From Glandiceps talaboti (lineage: Eukaryota; Hemichordata; Enteropneusta; Spengelidae): DNA of 64,000 bases. Positions 13,418 to 27,046 of this stretch are shown one piece after another. The translations under genes were made by a program, and so were the position numbers. The first letter of the stretch is position 1; each line of letters opens with the position of its first letter. The notes below the pieces were generated by a model. That model ran no database searches. It saw nothing but the letters and a program-made list of their open reading frames with translations, and was not told the origin of the DNA. The stretch is taken from NCBI RefSeq assembly GCF_964340395.1, contig NC_135559.1:2862501-2926500 (forward strand). The letters run 5' to 3'.

Positions 13418-13715
13418 AAATGTTGTCTACAGTCTAACGGCACTATAAAAGTTGGTCCAAAACAAAATGTATGATTCTATGTAATCCTTATGGTTCCACA
13501 GATTAAATAGTTTAAATCTAAAACCATGGGATTCAAAAATTGGTGTTTAAAGGCCCAGTTCAGAATAGGATTAAAATTTATTTGTGAAAACAACACACCT
13601 ACAAGAAAAGTTGGTGCAGAAAAAAAGGAATGATCCTCCTTGTGTGTCCACAGATACGATCAGATAGCACTAATGTGATGACCTGGGATAGAAACATAGT
13701 CCTTTAAATTAAAGA
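13418..13715. repeat. dispersed repeat, family B, composite copy
   Basis: The left part (GTTGTCTACAGTCTAACGGC, then TATGTAATCC, GGTTCCACAG and TTTAAAGGCCCAG) aligns with 45648-45785. The right part (TAGGATTAAAATTTAT onward) aligns with 10411-10546. The element therefore looks composite, or is a longer parent of both partial copies. Confidence 0.4.
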
Positions 13716-14539
13716 CTACAATCAAGTCTGGAGACAAGAGAACCACACAATACATAAATGTCACCCTTGTAACAAATAAAACAAACATGTCTTGCTAATA
13801 TTTTGAACATTAATTTAGGAAACCTAGCAACTACATGTATAAATAAAAATACACAAAGGTATCATTCATACCTGTAATTCATAAAGTACATGTAGTTATC
13901 TAACAAGTCTATGTGTGTGCAGACAACACACCTTCGGTGCCAGTGTGACCTGGTATGCAATACCTATCATTGTCCTAATATGATATCTACGTGAGCAAGA
14001 ACATGTACAGTACTGTAATACGCATTTGGTGTGTATTTTCATGCCCTACTTGTTCAGACCAGAGGCACATCATATCCTCACAGGGTTGGCTGATCTTTAT
14101 GGAGGGTTAAAAATATGTCCGCTGCAAGGCACAATAAATGGTGCAATATATCCTTGTCAGTTGACGGGTTGCCTGACAGTAATATCTGTCTTGAATACAA
14201 GAATAGTTCCTAACTGCTATGCATCACAGAGCCCTTGATTGCCAGGTGCCGACCCACAAAACAACGATACTGCATGTAACATGCCATGCCCTGATATACC
14301 TTGAACTTGTACTACGATCTTGACTTTAGATTTCTAGTTGTCCTGTTGTGGGCACTGGTGAGTAGGAGATGGGTGGAGACACATTGCTCACCTAAATGAA
14401 TGGTGAAATTTGATGAAGGAAGGTCAGATTGAAGTGTGACAGCTCTTGCACAGCTCTTTGGACACTTGCACAACTACTGATCTTCTTAAAGATTCCTGAA
14501 AACTCTACAGTTAATAGCAACACATACCAAAGCTTGCTG

Positions 14540-14850
14540 AAACACAACAACCCCCTTGAAACTGTTCCAGAGTAACACCTACAGGAAGTCTGTTGAAACC
14601 CTCCTGACACTTCCCTGAAATCATCCCAAGTGAGGAAATCTACAGAAGGCCTGTCAAAACCCTCCTTTCACTTCCCTGAAACTGTCCCGAGTAAGGAAAC
14701 CTATAGGCCTGTCGAAACCTTCCTGACACTGTCCTGCAACCATCCAAAATAAGGAAACATACAGGACGCCAGTTGAAACCCTCGGCCCTCCTGACACTTC
14801 CGTGAAACCATCTCACAGAAGACACCTATGGGTGGTCTTTTGAAACCCCT
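14540..14850. repeat. degenerate minisatellite, period about 65 bp, about 5 copies
   Basis: Units contain, in order, TTGAAACCCTCCTGACACTT, CCCTGAAACTGTCCC, AGTAAGGAAACCTA and AGGCCTGTC. Copies differ by substitutions and small indels. Minus-strand frames through it repeat the same residues (for example FHGSVRRAEGF) and are not taken as genes. Confidence 0.7.
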
Positions 14851-16186
14851 GACTTTTGTTGTATGTGGGTGCAAATGATTCTGTACCATTTCATTACTGT
14901 CCCCATATAAATTTTCCAAACCACATTCTCCCTGAGGTTAGAACCTGGCATGGCTGCAGTAGGATTGTGACATTTAAATGGAGTACTATCTCCTCTGTTT
15001 ACTTACTTCCTGTACAAAGTTGAATATTTATATTATTTTCAGCAACAAGAGAGATAACTCTAAATTCAATAAATGTCAATAGCTCTGGGTATTTCTTTGT
15101 TATAAATTTCAATTGAAGTGTTGCAGTTGCAGGCCAAGGAAATAGACTACAAATAATTTTTTTTTTACTTTTACTTCTAGTTTGACTAAACCAACAATAA
15201 CTGCCCTTTTATTATCAACATTGAATGTAAACTGTTATCTTTGACAGGACATCATATATCTTCAGTTTTATCAACACTTCACACTACCAAAATATAAGTA
15301 CAATGTTTTTATTTATTAACCATCAATGGATCACATATGTATGTTAAAATTAGAATTCTACAGATTTTATGTTGTAAGTGTTCAAATTGTCAGAATGATG
15401 TACAAGATGTACCATGCATGCACTACATTTCTAAGCTTGCTTCAGATTGTAGAATAGAAATTGATACTTGATTCCATTTTGCTTCAGATGTGCATGTAGC
15501 TGTGGTTGTTTACATTTGTGATCTTGGTAATATTAATAATTACGATTGATAGATCATCATTCATTTACACGATAACATAAAATTTCAATTAATCTGATTG
15601 CAAAACACTTCATTTACCAAGTCCCATGTTAAAAGTTATACATTATCATTTATTTTTATACGAGGCTGAGAGGTACTTAATTTAAAAGTAACATGTAAAA
15701 CTAGAAAGGTAGGCTGTAATATCTACATGTATCTACATGTATCAGGGAGAACTATGAATGTGTCCCACAAAGAATATATAGTGACTGAAACAAAGAACTT
15801 GGATAGACAAATTTCTGAAAAGCAGCCAGCAAGAAATTGCATAGTAGCCAGTTGTTTTTGCCAGCTATCAGCCGTACATCCCTGCTAAGATTAGACAGTG
15901 TGAATCTTGTCAAACAGCCAGATGAATAAGGTGGCATTTTCAGAGGCCGACATTTGCATAATGTGTATTTTTATGACAATGTTTGTTAAATTTAACTACA
16001 ATGTTTACATTGTACCTTGTACATAAAAATAGTTTTATAATTGGACAATTCGTTAAGAAACCACTGATTGTCTCATACACAAGGTTTCAAACTTATATGT
16101 GTACCTTGCTAATGGAAAGTTGTTGCATGAGATAAACATATGACATGCAAACAAAATACGACATGTATAATTTTTTTGCTACTGAC

Positions 16187-16712
16187 CTTAGGGTGTTTTC
16201 ATATACATATTCTCTGTACAATGCATTGCTCAGTCTGTGTTGGTAGACATTTCCCCGTGAGTGCACATTCTGACTTTGAGTACTTTCCACAAAACAAGGT
16301 GACGATGTTCTTGAAGATGAACTGATTGAGTGAAAATCTGAAGTTCTGTAACTATTGGACGGTGAACTGTAATTTGACCAACACCAGAACTCTCCGCTAC
16401 TATGTGTGCTTGATACTGACATCGCTGCACTGTCTCTGTTGTCTTGCACTTTGCCATTATAATTTGACAGGTTGTTATTATCATCGCTAATATGTACAAA
16501 GGTCTCGGCAACCTTGTTGCAAAGGTTCATGGAATGGTCGTTAGATTTAATACTCCCAAACTGACGTTTGCAACAGCTGATGGACATGTCTTGCTTATAC
16601 CAGAAATCAGTGCTGGACTGGTCTACTATGGAGGTCACATTACTATCAAACTCTACGTTCTTCATAGTAGACACTGTCACGTTTCTGGTTTTCTTCGATG
16701 TGGTCTCTTTTC
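16187..16712 (-). CDS. candidate internal or alternative N-terminal coding exon, serine-rich, same strand as TSC22
   Basis: I recognise no family. The open frame is bounded by good splice signals on the minus strand: an acceptor TTTCACCTAG|GA at 16713 and a donor CTAAG|GTCAGT after 16187. The exon is 526 bp. It enters with two bases completing a codon and leaves with AG of a split codon, so it encodes about 174 complete residues. The chain is rich in Ser, Asn and Thr, with runs such as SISSSSRTSS and an aromatic patch EFWCWSNY, and looks intrinsically disordered. An in-frame ATG (MKNVEFDSN) lies about 50 bp inside, so it could also serve as a first coding exon. Its donor phase equals that of the TSC22 exon at 49176, so both could join the same downstream TSC-box exon. 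A TATATA-like sequence at about 17441-17446 on this strand is a weak promoter candidate. It could instead belong to a different minus-strand gene. Confidence 0.5.
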
Positions 16713-18498
16713 CTAGGTGAAATCAGTTCAAAACTCAATAGCGACTTAGAGTAAAAAACATATTACTGTGTTAAGTACCCGTACTAGCACATAAATTATC
16801 AATTAAGTGTGTAATATACCACAAAAGTTATCAATCAAGTAGGTAAGTAGCACAAAAACTATCAAGCAATCCTGTTCGTGTCCACCTTTGTCACAGGTTC
16901 TGATGTCTTCCAACCATATATGAATGACGATTGTCAGGATGCCAGACCTTCTATTGTTTCAGATACCGGTACCTCGGGATGTCAATGACATTATTTGAGA
17001 GTTTAGTAGCAATTTACTGTGATCTCCACGTGCCTAGGTCTTCAACAGGTTATCAGTTCACCTAGTTTCCATATGAACAATCCGATCTAATATTAATGAA
17101 GTGCGACAGGAATGATTGTTATCACTAATGAAAGAATTGAATACTGTCTAGCATCTAGTTCCAACAATTCTGTGACATCCTCTCTATTCACAATGAGAGC
17201 AATTGATGAAGCAGACAGTACTTCCCTGTAGTGGTATCAATCAACACAGTCAAAAAGCCTGTGCTGATGACATACAGCATCAATTTGGTGACGCCACACA
17301 GCAAACCAAAAGTTGCATGCAACCGAGAAAACACAAAGTACAGCGCTATCTCTTTAAGTATAATGGCAGCTCTGTTGGTGATTTGACAACTGACAACAAA
17401 CCCTACTTGCTATAGTGAGCTCAGTCAGCAATCAATATAATATATAGCTCAGCTTAGTATCATAGGAGTCAGCTGTTCTCTGGCTTAATAACAAGAACAG
17501 TAAGTACATCACGTCGAGGTCACACAACTCTGATTTAACATACGTCCTATCCCCAACGTTTTTTAATCTCTAATCCTATTATGCACCATAAAAATATGTC
17601 ATACAGGGGAAATACAGAGTTTCCTTTTTAAAGCTTTCTCACGAATTTCTACTTTCCGTAACTCAGTTCTGGTCGTGAACTATTTTATCTGACGTGGGTG
17701 ATTTGTTTTATTATGTAGAGCCTGTTTTGGTTTTGTTGGGTAAAACCACAAAGAAACCCAACATGATTTCCTCCATGACCCCATTTGCCCTTCTATTAGG
17801 TTGGATTTTAAGGAAGCAACACCAAAATATTGTCACATCACAGGAAAATTTCTACTTCCATGTTCCATAAATATAGCAATCACACCCTTCCTTTTGATGT
17901 ATTAAAATCACCTGACTCACAAGGGAATTTTCATACTTTATTTCGGTAAATTAAGAAGGGTGAGAATTAAATTGAATTATTTCCCTTCCCTTCAAAATAT
18001 TTACCATTATGTCATTAGAATCATAAATATTGTCATCAACATACACTTTGGGCCAGACTTTCCTGAAACCATTGACTCCACTGGAAAGTACATAGGAAAA
18101 ATAATTCCCCTGAGTTACAGAACTACTCGAGTCTGGAGTACTTTTCTAGTGGTCTATAAACGATATAAACAAGAATTTTTATTTTGTAATATGAGAAACC
18201 AATTTCACAATATTGGCAACTCAACTCACATGAAATATTAATATCATATTACACATGGCAATATATATACAGATGTCAAATTATTATATTCTTCAACAAA
18301 TTTAGCATAAATTTATCTTTTTCTTACAAAAACTTGATAAGATGTTAGATGGGCGACTTAAAATTCGCAAAACAAAAATTTCAACATAGATTAATCATTT
18401 TGTAGTCATACATTTGCACAGTACAACTGCCTAACTAATGTCACATTGAAATCCATACTCTCCTAATGGAAGGAGTTCCAAGCTACACTACACATTCA

Positions 18499-18544
18499 CA
18501 ATGGAAGACCAACTAATTGTCCAATGGAAGACAAACTAATTGTG
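18499..18544. repeat. 23-bp tandem duplication
   Basis: CAATGGAAGACCAACTAATT and its neighbour CAATGGAAGACAAACTAATT are adjacent copies with one difference. Confidence 0.85.
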
Positions 18545-19911
18545 GTTACTTCACTGCTTTTTTTACAGACAATAAACTTAATCAACCAAAACAATCAATT
18601 AATTTTTATTACATCATTAATATCTAAGCTATATCTGTTATTCCACTTGGAATTTAATTACTGTACAGTACTAGTAGTACATTCATGTCACCTGTGTAAG
18701 TAATTTATGTGTTAGAATGTCAGACATAAAATCCATCCTTCCCCATCCCACACACTGACGAAAAAACCCAATGTCTGTATTTCAAACCTACATGTATCAC
18801 ACTACTATACTTGCAGTGATTACGATTACTAGCATATGGATTTTGTCTCAACAACGAATCAATAAATACACCTTCAATTCTACATACATTGTATTTAGTT
18901 TGTCAAATTCTTATCTTTAACAGGTTTCAGGCATTTTCCTAACATACAATGTACTGGTACATAAATACTTTCCAAATGTTGTACAAGCCACACAAGAACA
19001 ACACCCCCTAACTGACTACAGATCAATGTCATGTGATATGATCAGGTGACTACAGAGTGTCCACGTGTACAGTGTGAATATTCTGTAATTGGGGTAAGGC
19101 ATGAACTTCTGACACCGTCGCTACCAACACTATAACATATACAATAGTTACAATGAATCTTTGATATACCGATCCACAATTTCACACACTGACTTCTCCA
19201 GATTATTTGGTTAACTTAATTCAAGTCATGTAACATATGTACAAAGCATACAAGTACCGCTAGTATTAATAATGCAGTTGTACATGTTACAAAATCAGTT
19301 ACGGTAGCATAACTTTCATGTTCTCACCAAGTCTGTATAAATAGGATTCTAAACATGATTTCCGAAAATAAAACGGGGAAATTACATTTCTAGTTAATGA
19401 AACAGTGTTAATATATTGGATGATATTTACATATATATTTATATACGTATATATTTATAAATTTATATCTACATATTTGCCTTGCTATCCTTCATTAAAG
19501 AATATTGATTCAGAATATCAGGATTGAATTATTTATCAGGACTGTTCTACTCATTATTTTTGCAATCCTATATATTTTATATATGTATATATTTACTGGT
19601 CTGATTGATGATGCTCTCTTTGATAAGGTGAAAGGTACATGTAGTCAGAACTTTTGGGAACCCTTTGGATGAGTTTGTTGACACCATCCACCTTTCATTT
19701 GTGTGTCTCTGATGTGTATTATTTGGCCATGCACATTGTTCATTTCTATCCTTTTCTAGGGACAACATTGGACTCACTTGGAATCAATGTGTATATCATT
19801 TCATATTTCATATTGCAATTAAATGACCTCTGACATTGTATACATGTATGTATGTATCTACAACATAGTAATATTACATGTAAAAGTAATATAAGGAAAT
19901 GGGATATTTTG

Positions 19912-20057
19912 ACACACACACACATACATACATACATACATACATACATACATACATACATACATACATACATACATACATACATACATACATACATACA
20001 TACATACACACACATTACATACGTGCGTGCGTGCGTGCGTGTGTGCGTACGTACGTA

Positions 20058-20101
<44 letters not shown>

Positions 20102-20130
20102 TACATACATACATACATACATACATACAT
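19912..20130. repeat. compound (CA)n/(CATA)n/(CGTG)n microsatellite
   Basis: About 219 bp: CA units, a long CATA run, a GCGT/ACGT block (20030-20060), a second CA run and a second CATA run. It is almost entirely alternating purine and pyrimidine. All six-frame open reading frames across it (poly-HT, poly-CV, HTYIHTYI) are artefacts. Confidence 0.97.
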
Positions 20131-21656
20131 TACATACACAATTTTTTCTTCAATTTTTCTATCCTCTGTACATATAAATCTCCTAAAAGTTAATAAAGTT
20201 AACAATTGTTGCCAATTGTATGTTTTATTTAATATTTTAATGTATCAATTCTATTTCTGAGATTCTCATTTCAAAATGATCTGCAATTGTAATAGTAACA
20301 ATTCCGCTGATAGGATGCTATGTACAATATAAATAAACCATAAATAATAATAATAATATCCTTTGACACTCATTTCAAATTCTCAGTCATACAAAGCCAT
20401 GGGTAAGGTTCCAGAATATAGTCAACAGGATGTACGCCTATGAGGAATAAATTGAAATATAGCATTTATTTACATTTATAATGACTTTGTCCAAATTTGC
20501 ACACCATTATCAAAATAATATATGCAAATATTATCTGTTAATATTCAAAAGTCTGGTGCAATTTTTTCTCTGTCCTCTTTTTGAATTTAATTGAGCACTC
20601 AGCAAATTGATTCTCTATCTCAATTGTACGCTAAAAACCTGGCTATTTGTCAAATGTTATTTGTCATCAATGATTTCAACAATAACGGAAAAAGCATTGA
20701 TGTGAGGATAAGTAGGATTTTACTCCTGGTGATATTGCATCAAAATGTCATTAATCTGTTACTAGTCAGTTTAATCACTATGCATACCAGCATAACATGG
20801 ACATAATAGACCATTTGTGCATTTAGAAAATTGATTCCTTGTAGGATAGTCTACAGCACGTATGCACACTCAGACAATTAAATCATCTGAGATGCCTTCA
20901 TTCATATGGAGTGTCAAGAATAGCCATGATGCATTGCCTAATTTGATTAGTTGTTAGTCCTCAATTTTTCAAGTATAATGAACAGGGCTTGATGTCCATG
21001 TTAGCATTAATTTGAACACTTGGAAATAAAAGTATGATTTATAGGTTAGTGTTGATTTGTAAAGTTCAAACAACTAACTATATATCATAACATATAGGTA
21101 TATCATACATGTAAGAATATACTAGAATAATACTTTCAGGGTCGTTTTTTTAGAATAAGTGTTGTTTCCATCCTGAAAAACAACATAATTCATATTATGT
21201 TATCACATTTGGAACAGGAAACCCAACACTTTCATCGACAAAATGTCAAAGTTTCTTTTCGTGTTTTCTATTCAAAAAGATAAATATCTATGTCACTTTG
21301 GGCAGGAAAAAAATTACACATCTGACTACACTTTGGAGTGATTTATGGTTTGAGATTAATCCTTGTATTATCAAAATTTTATATTACAGTAGGTTTATTA
21401 ATATATCCATATTTTGAGCTACATGTGTATTATTATAATTCATTACAATAATTTCTTCAAATATCAAATATGAAGGTGGAAAATGTATTGTCATACACTG
21501 ACAATGGCAGTATATAAACAATGATATATAATTAAAATAGTTTGATAGAAATAAATTTAACTTCGATTGATGTGACCACACTGATGGGTATCAAATGCAT
21601 AATTATTATAATCAGTATGACTATGCGAGGTTAATAAGAATGTGAGGTTAGGTTGA

Positions 21657-21668
21657 GGGGGGGGGGGG
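21657..21668. repeat. poly-G tract, 12 bp
   Basis: Followed by G-rich GTGAGGAAGGGGAGGGG, so the local G-rich tract runs to about 21685. Confidence 0.9.
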
Positions 21669-22288
21669 TGAGGAAGGGGAGGGGTGCACTTCTATCCTAA
21701 TCACCCCATTTCAAGTATTCCCTAAAATAGCGATTGATAGGCAGATATACACAAGTTACGTATGAACACTCTGGTAGAGTAATCCTAAGACTGTATCATA
21801 ACTGAAATAGCGAGACATCATAGGCCATGTATATGTACAATGTAGAGAGTACCATGACGTACATTGTTGTTGTTAAAGGAACATAATAAACACACTGCAA
21901 ATAGTTGAAGGACAGACATCAATCTTTTGACACATGCTTGCCAAGTAACTTAGTATGCACCAAGGAGAGTATAAATTACATGACTGTAATGTAGTAAACA
22001 CATGTATATTTATGTTCATTTGTTTACAGCAATGTTTTCTTTTGCCACAGTGGTTTTACAAATGTCTACAAATAATACCTTACATCATTTTAATTAGGAA
22101 ACCTCATGGACTGAATTGCACTTCAAGGAGGGTGGATGTGTTTTTGGTTGATTGGACCTATTACTGTAGTATTACTCGTCTGGTAAAAAATGCTGTCTTT
22201 TATATGTAAAATATCTAAATGAATCACATATGTATATTTTTTTTTCTAAACAGGAATAAAATACCATCAGAGATTCAAACTGATAAAT

Positions 22289-22400
22289 ACCTCTCTGTCT
22301 CTGTCTCTCTCCCTCCCTCCCTCACTTACTCATTCACTAACTCTCCCTTCCGTCTCTCCATCGTCTCTCCATCGTCTCTCCATCCCCTCTGTCTCTCTTT
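22289..22400. repeat. polypyrimidine low-complexity tract with 12-bp units
   Basis: CTCTGTCTCTCTCCCTCCCT is followed by three units of CGTCTCTCCAT. The tract is strongly C/T on the plus strand. Confidence 0.85.
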
Positions 22401-22700
22401 GTCTCCCCTATACATGTAAGGTCATACATTGTACAATGATACAGAAAAAAAATCTGCACTCATTTTACACACACATACACATTAAACAGAAATACCAGAC
22501 ATATTAGACAGTTGTCCTTTGACCCAAATCACACTTTCGGAATCCAGAGAATAAATTGATCCAGATTGATCGATCTGACAGACTGATATGTTTTATTCAG
22601 ACAGACAGACTTAATTGATTCCAAATAACCTTCCACCGTTCACATTTTGTACAATAGTAGAGTTTTAGCTTAACTCTATTCATCACAGTAACAGTTTCCA

Positions 22701-22913
22701 TTAACCCCTTCAATACTGAAAACATTCCCGCCAAAATTGTTTGGACAAAATTCTTGTTTTATGTCAGTTTTTGGCATATATCAACTTCATTTTAGACTGG
22801 AATTAAAGATATGTTACTTCGTAATAAAGTAATATTATTGTAATTATGAAAATATTCATATAAATTGGGTCCCCATATTATTTAAAACTCGTCTCTAGTC
22901 ATGAAAGGGTTAA
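22701..22913. mobile_element. piggyBac-type MITE flanked by TTAA
   Basis: TTAA at 22701-22704 and at 22910-22913 flank a segment opening CCCCTTCAATACTGA and closing with the inverted form of CCCTTTCATGACTAG. TTAA duplications with CCC...GGG termini are characteristic of piggyBac-like elements. About 205 bp internal length, AT-rich, non-coding. The TIR is imperfect, so this is an aged copy. Confidence 0.55.
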
Positions 22914-24698
22914 AAACATTTGAACATTCATAGAGGATTATCAGGACTGTTTTATCTCACTCTGTGATTTAATATATATGGAAATATGTACACCTTTCTG
23001 ATTTGATCTACATCTACATTTAATAACATAACATATACATATGATCATATCTTAGGTTTTTGTGTGTTGGAATTTTACAGCTAAAAATAATTTAATTTTT
23101 GGTACCATTACAAGCAATAAAACTAAATAATTAACACACACATTTTGCTGACAATGTACTGAATTAAAATTTTACAATAATATTGCAATCATTTATGAGG
23201 TCAAAGCCAAATATTGACTGCTAAAATTTATACAAATTTGAAAAAACATTACGGCCATGCTGATCCAGATTTGTAAAAAAATATACAGCTATCTGTGCAA
23301 TATTATGCATTTACTGATGTGTTATGTTTGTGCCAAATTTGAATGCCATTTCCAAGATGTCTTCTTACAAGGGCTAGAACCTGGCAAGTTTCTACACTTG
23401 TATGGTTGCCTGCTGGCAGAAGACTAATATTAACAAGCAAATTGTGACAACAAAATATCTAAAAACTGTGTCCCTTTTCCACATACCTAATGTATCATCT
23501 CTACAAAACGTCTTGTTCCCCCATGAGGTACACTTAACTAAAATGGAGTCTCAACCATTCTGTGAGATTTTTTTACTTGCAATTATTTCTTAATAATATT
23601 GCATAAATTCCCTTCATTACTACATCAGTACATGTATAACTTTTGAGATTTTATGTCTGTATTCAATCTAGGAAGCAAAATTTTGATTCACAGTACCCCT
23701 AGTTTCACATGAGCATCTACCGCAATAGAGTTTAAACATATATTTAATATAAATGCTATAATTACAGTAATTTTCCTAGCATGTCTTTTCAAGTGTGTAT
23801 TCATGCTACCTTTTTGTCATGTTACTCACATGGTACTTGCAAAGTATATGTACAGTGCAATATTGGTTATCAGATAGCTGAGGTACTGAAAGCTTTTAGT
23901 CTCATTAGGCACTATCTAATTTTGTTTGATTCCAAAGAGTTGAATGAATTGAATAGCATGGAAAATGTGGAGTGTTTTTACAAGTTAGGAGAAGAATTAT
24001 TGACAAGGGACATCATTATGTGATAGTTGATACTTGATTGATTGTAACATTCATGTGGTATACCATCAGTCTAAGATTATACACATACAGTTGAATCATA
24101 ACAAACACATGAGTAATGACTCTTTCATTCTGAGATAAATTCTGCCTAAATACACCTATTTTGAATTTGTTAGTTTTGGGGTAATACTCATCAGAATGTA
24201 TGGCTAACATGTCTTCTATAGCTAATGCTAATGATATCAGTTCTATGTACTTCCCATATTATCTGAATTTAGTAGTACGGATGTTAAACCCTAATATTTG
24301 AATACCATGGTTTTTGATAATGTCTTTTTTATTACAGGAGTCATGAGCATTACATCGGAGCACTTTTTTAAAATTGTTCTGGACCAAATTTTTTCTTCAG
24401 CTTTGCTAGACAAATATTTTTTACACCAATACGTTAATCCTAATCCAGTATTAGCCTTTAAGTCCAGTTTTAATCTTAATCAGAAATGTGATATTATAAT
24501 TATGGTAGCTCTGCCCAACAATATCATCTGTTTGGGCCTGTATGTGTACCATTAATCAATACAATTCTCTTCCTTTGTCATTACAGAGGTAGATTTCACC
24601 CTATACTAGTATTATATTGTACAAAAATGTTGATATGTTTATCTAACCAGATGTTCTGTTCCTATGCATAATTTAGACACAGCACTGTTGTTATTGGA

Positions 24699-24709
24699 GG
24701 GGGGGGGGG
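24699..24709. repeat. poly-G tract, 11 bp
   Basis: Uninterrupted G on the plus strand between TTATTGGA and TGTCAGG. Confidence 0.9.
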
Positions 24710-27046
24710 TGTCAGGCTGTTGTTATTCAGGGAATGGGGGTTCAGGAATACACAGTAACACTAGCATTGCCACATCAGTATTTTGCTAAGGGCTAAGTAC
24801 TTCCACATTTCTTTACTTATCTACTATCAGATATGAAACATCAAAGTCAATACTATGTTATCATCAGAGTTGCCAATCCCAAACAGTAGATGCCAAGAGA
24901 TAGTCAATATAGACAGCTTTATATTGTCTTTCAGAGCAGTCACTTGAACAGTCTGCCCTAATTCAAATAATCTCAAAGACAGGTGATTATAACTAAGAGA
25001 GAAGATACCATGCTACATGATGATGTATGGTGGATGACATTGTGTAATATATAGTACATGCATTGTCAGTATTTTGGAAGACTTCATTAATCTCAACTAG
25101 TTGGGACTCAGTTTGAAGTAGGCTTGTTGACTTGACCTAGATTATACTATATAGGGTTTGCTATCCCATACCCACTCCATGGTTGGCTACATGTACTTGG
25201 GATGGATCACGTTCGGTAGGAAGTGTCCTAATCCACCATTGTGGTCAGTACACAATGTTTAAAACAATGTCACTCAATCTAAATGTATTTATATATTGTC
25301 CTGCCATTCTCGGAGGAACCTGAATCTTTTCCATCCAACAGCTGTTACAAGAGTACAATAACCTAATTACCTGCCTGAATAAGGTGCTATTATGTAAACA
25401 AATGCCATGAAAGTGAAAATGAAAAGAACCTTTAATACATTACATGTGTATTCCATTTGCATGTCAACTAAGACAATGAGATAAACATATACATGCAAAA
25501 TGAATACACAGAAATCCTTGTTTTATAGCATCAATAAAGGAATGTACTCAATCTGTCACCATGTTTTATGTTGAAGGAATCCATGAAAGTAGTCGTGATT
25601 GGTGACCTGCGACCTCTGACCTTTTCTTTCAGCCCTACACAATATATACATACATGTATATTGCAGGACAAACGTTCTACACTGCATAAAGGTAAAATTC
25701 ACAACTGCATATTGTCTCTTTACCATCTATATATATTTATCAGAACACCTCTTAAATCAGTTGGCCCTTCATGTGGCAATGTGTGCAGTCAGTTTATGGT
25801 GTACGACAATCACTTTCACAGCAGTGAAACGAACATATTTATCTGTGTATTGTTTGGTGTAACTACATGTATGTCATACATCACCACACAATTTTTAGGA
25901 TTGCTATTTTACATTACATTCACAATCACAGTAGGCAGAACAAGACTTGCCTCAACTATCTGTACATTATAAAAGACAACCCTGAAGCTAAACACCAATT
26001 ACTGCATTTCATGAAAGAAGCAAGGCATGAATCATGTATTAATAGTTTGAACTGAGAAATGCATGTACATGTATATATATTTGTACATTCATTTTTCAGC
26101 TTCAAATTTTTAAAAAATAAATTACAGCTCTAGTGTATTGTTTGAAATATGATATAGCATCATCCGTACATTGGCTAAAATCACTATCAGCCTGAAATTG
26201 CGTGAATTGATAATGTTTAGTAAGTTATCCTAAAACATTTTTTTCCATATATGTTCTTTAATTTGGCCTAAATTTTATCCACATAGTACATGAAAGCTTA
26301 GACATTGATAAATTCATGCTAAAACCACTCTAATAATATCCCCAACCCGACCCTGTAAAATAACATGCATCCTCCAAATGCCATAGTTACCCCTAACTTG
26401 GGTCAAAGTGGCCATATGGATCAGGATTTCATGAGTATTTATTTTGGATTTTTAATTCATAAATCAAATTTATTATGGCTTCCTACTTGAAAAATCAACG
26501 TGAAACAATATATTCATGATCAACTCAATAAAATGTAAAAGATTAATAAATGTGTAAAATGTTTGAAATTGTACATACAATAACAAACTTTACATATTTT
26601 TTAGTTTTTTGCAATTGATTGATTTACAAACACAGACTTGGTCAATGTTGTTTCACATTGATTTTTCAAGTATGACGCTATGATAAAATTGTTTTATGAA
26701 TTTAAATTCCAAAATAAATACACAATCCTCATCTCTGTGGCCAATTTTAAGTTCAGAAGAGATTGAGTAATCAACATAAACTCTATAATTGGAATGGGTT
26801 CATTAGTCTGGCCAACAATCTAAATTTAACCATGATCAATTTATCAATAATTAAATTCAAAAATTTCTTTTGATAGTTCAAGACACAAACTTTAGTTTAC
26901 TTTGCTGACTAATTTACCTTTGTAATTATGTCTAACATTTATCAATATCAAATATTAAAATTAAAGATTTCTTAAAAGCTCGTACACAATTTCTCTGTTG
27001 GTTCTAGACTATAATATTCCTCTTTTATCCAACTAGTAATTACTTA

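Larger units (their letters stand above)
1..16186 (-). other. inferred TSC22 intron or downstream sequence, non-coding
   Basis: By eye I looked on the minus strand for the TSC box (conserved around AIDNKIEQAM and HLMYAVREEV) and did not find it, so the C-terminal exons probably lie outside the window. Apart from the repeats and motifs listed separately, stretches such as 1-1300, 4750-6200, 6250-9440 and 14860-16180 show only AT-rich DNA with no supported gene. Confidence 0.5.

Noticed and set aside
14640-14919. Minus-strand frames with repeated FHGSVRR/VSRKCQE-like segments
   Set aside because: They arise from the 65-bp minisatellite and overlap each other in different frames.
16140-16716. 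Other frames over the candidate exon (plus 16492-16716, minus 16230-16511)
   Set aside because: They are shadows of the longer serine-rich minus-strand frame and lack matching splice sites.
19746-20260. Overlapping long open frames on both strands (poly-HT, poly-CV, HTYI repeats)
   Set aside because: They are translations of the CA/CATA microsatellite, open in several frames at once, with no unique sequence of coding character.
25568-25972. 134-codon plus-strand open frame
   Set aside because: No domain or signature, AT-rich residue composition, no convincing promoter or splice context; expected by chance in 64 kb.
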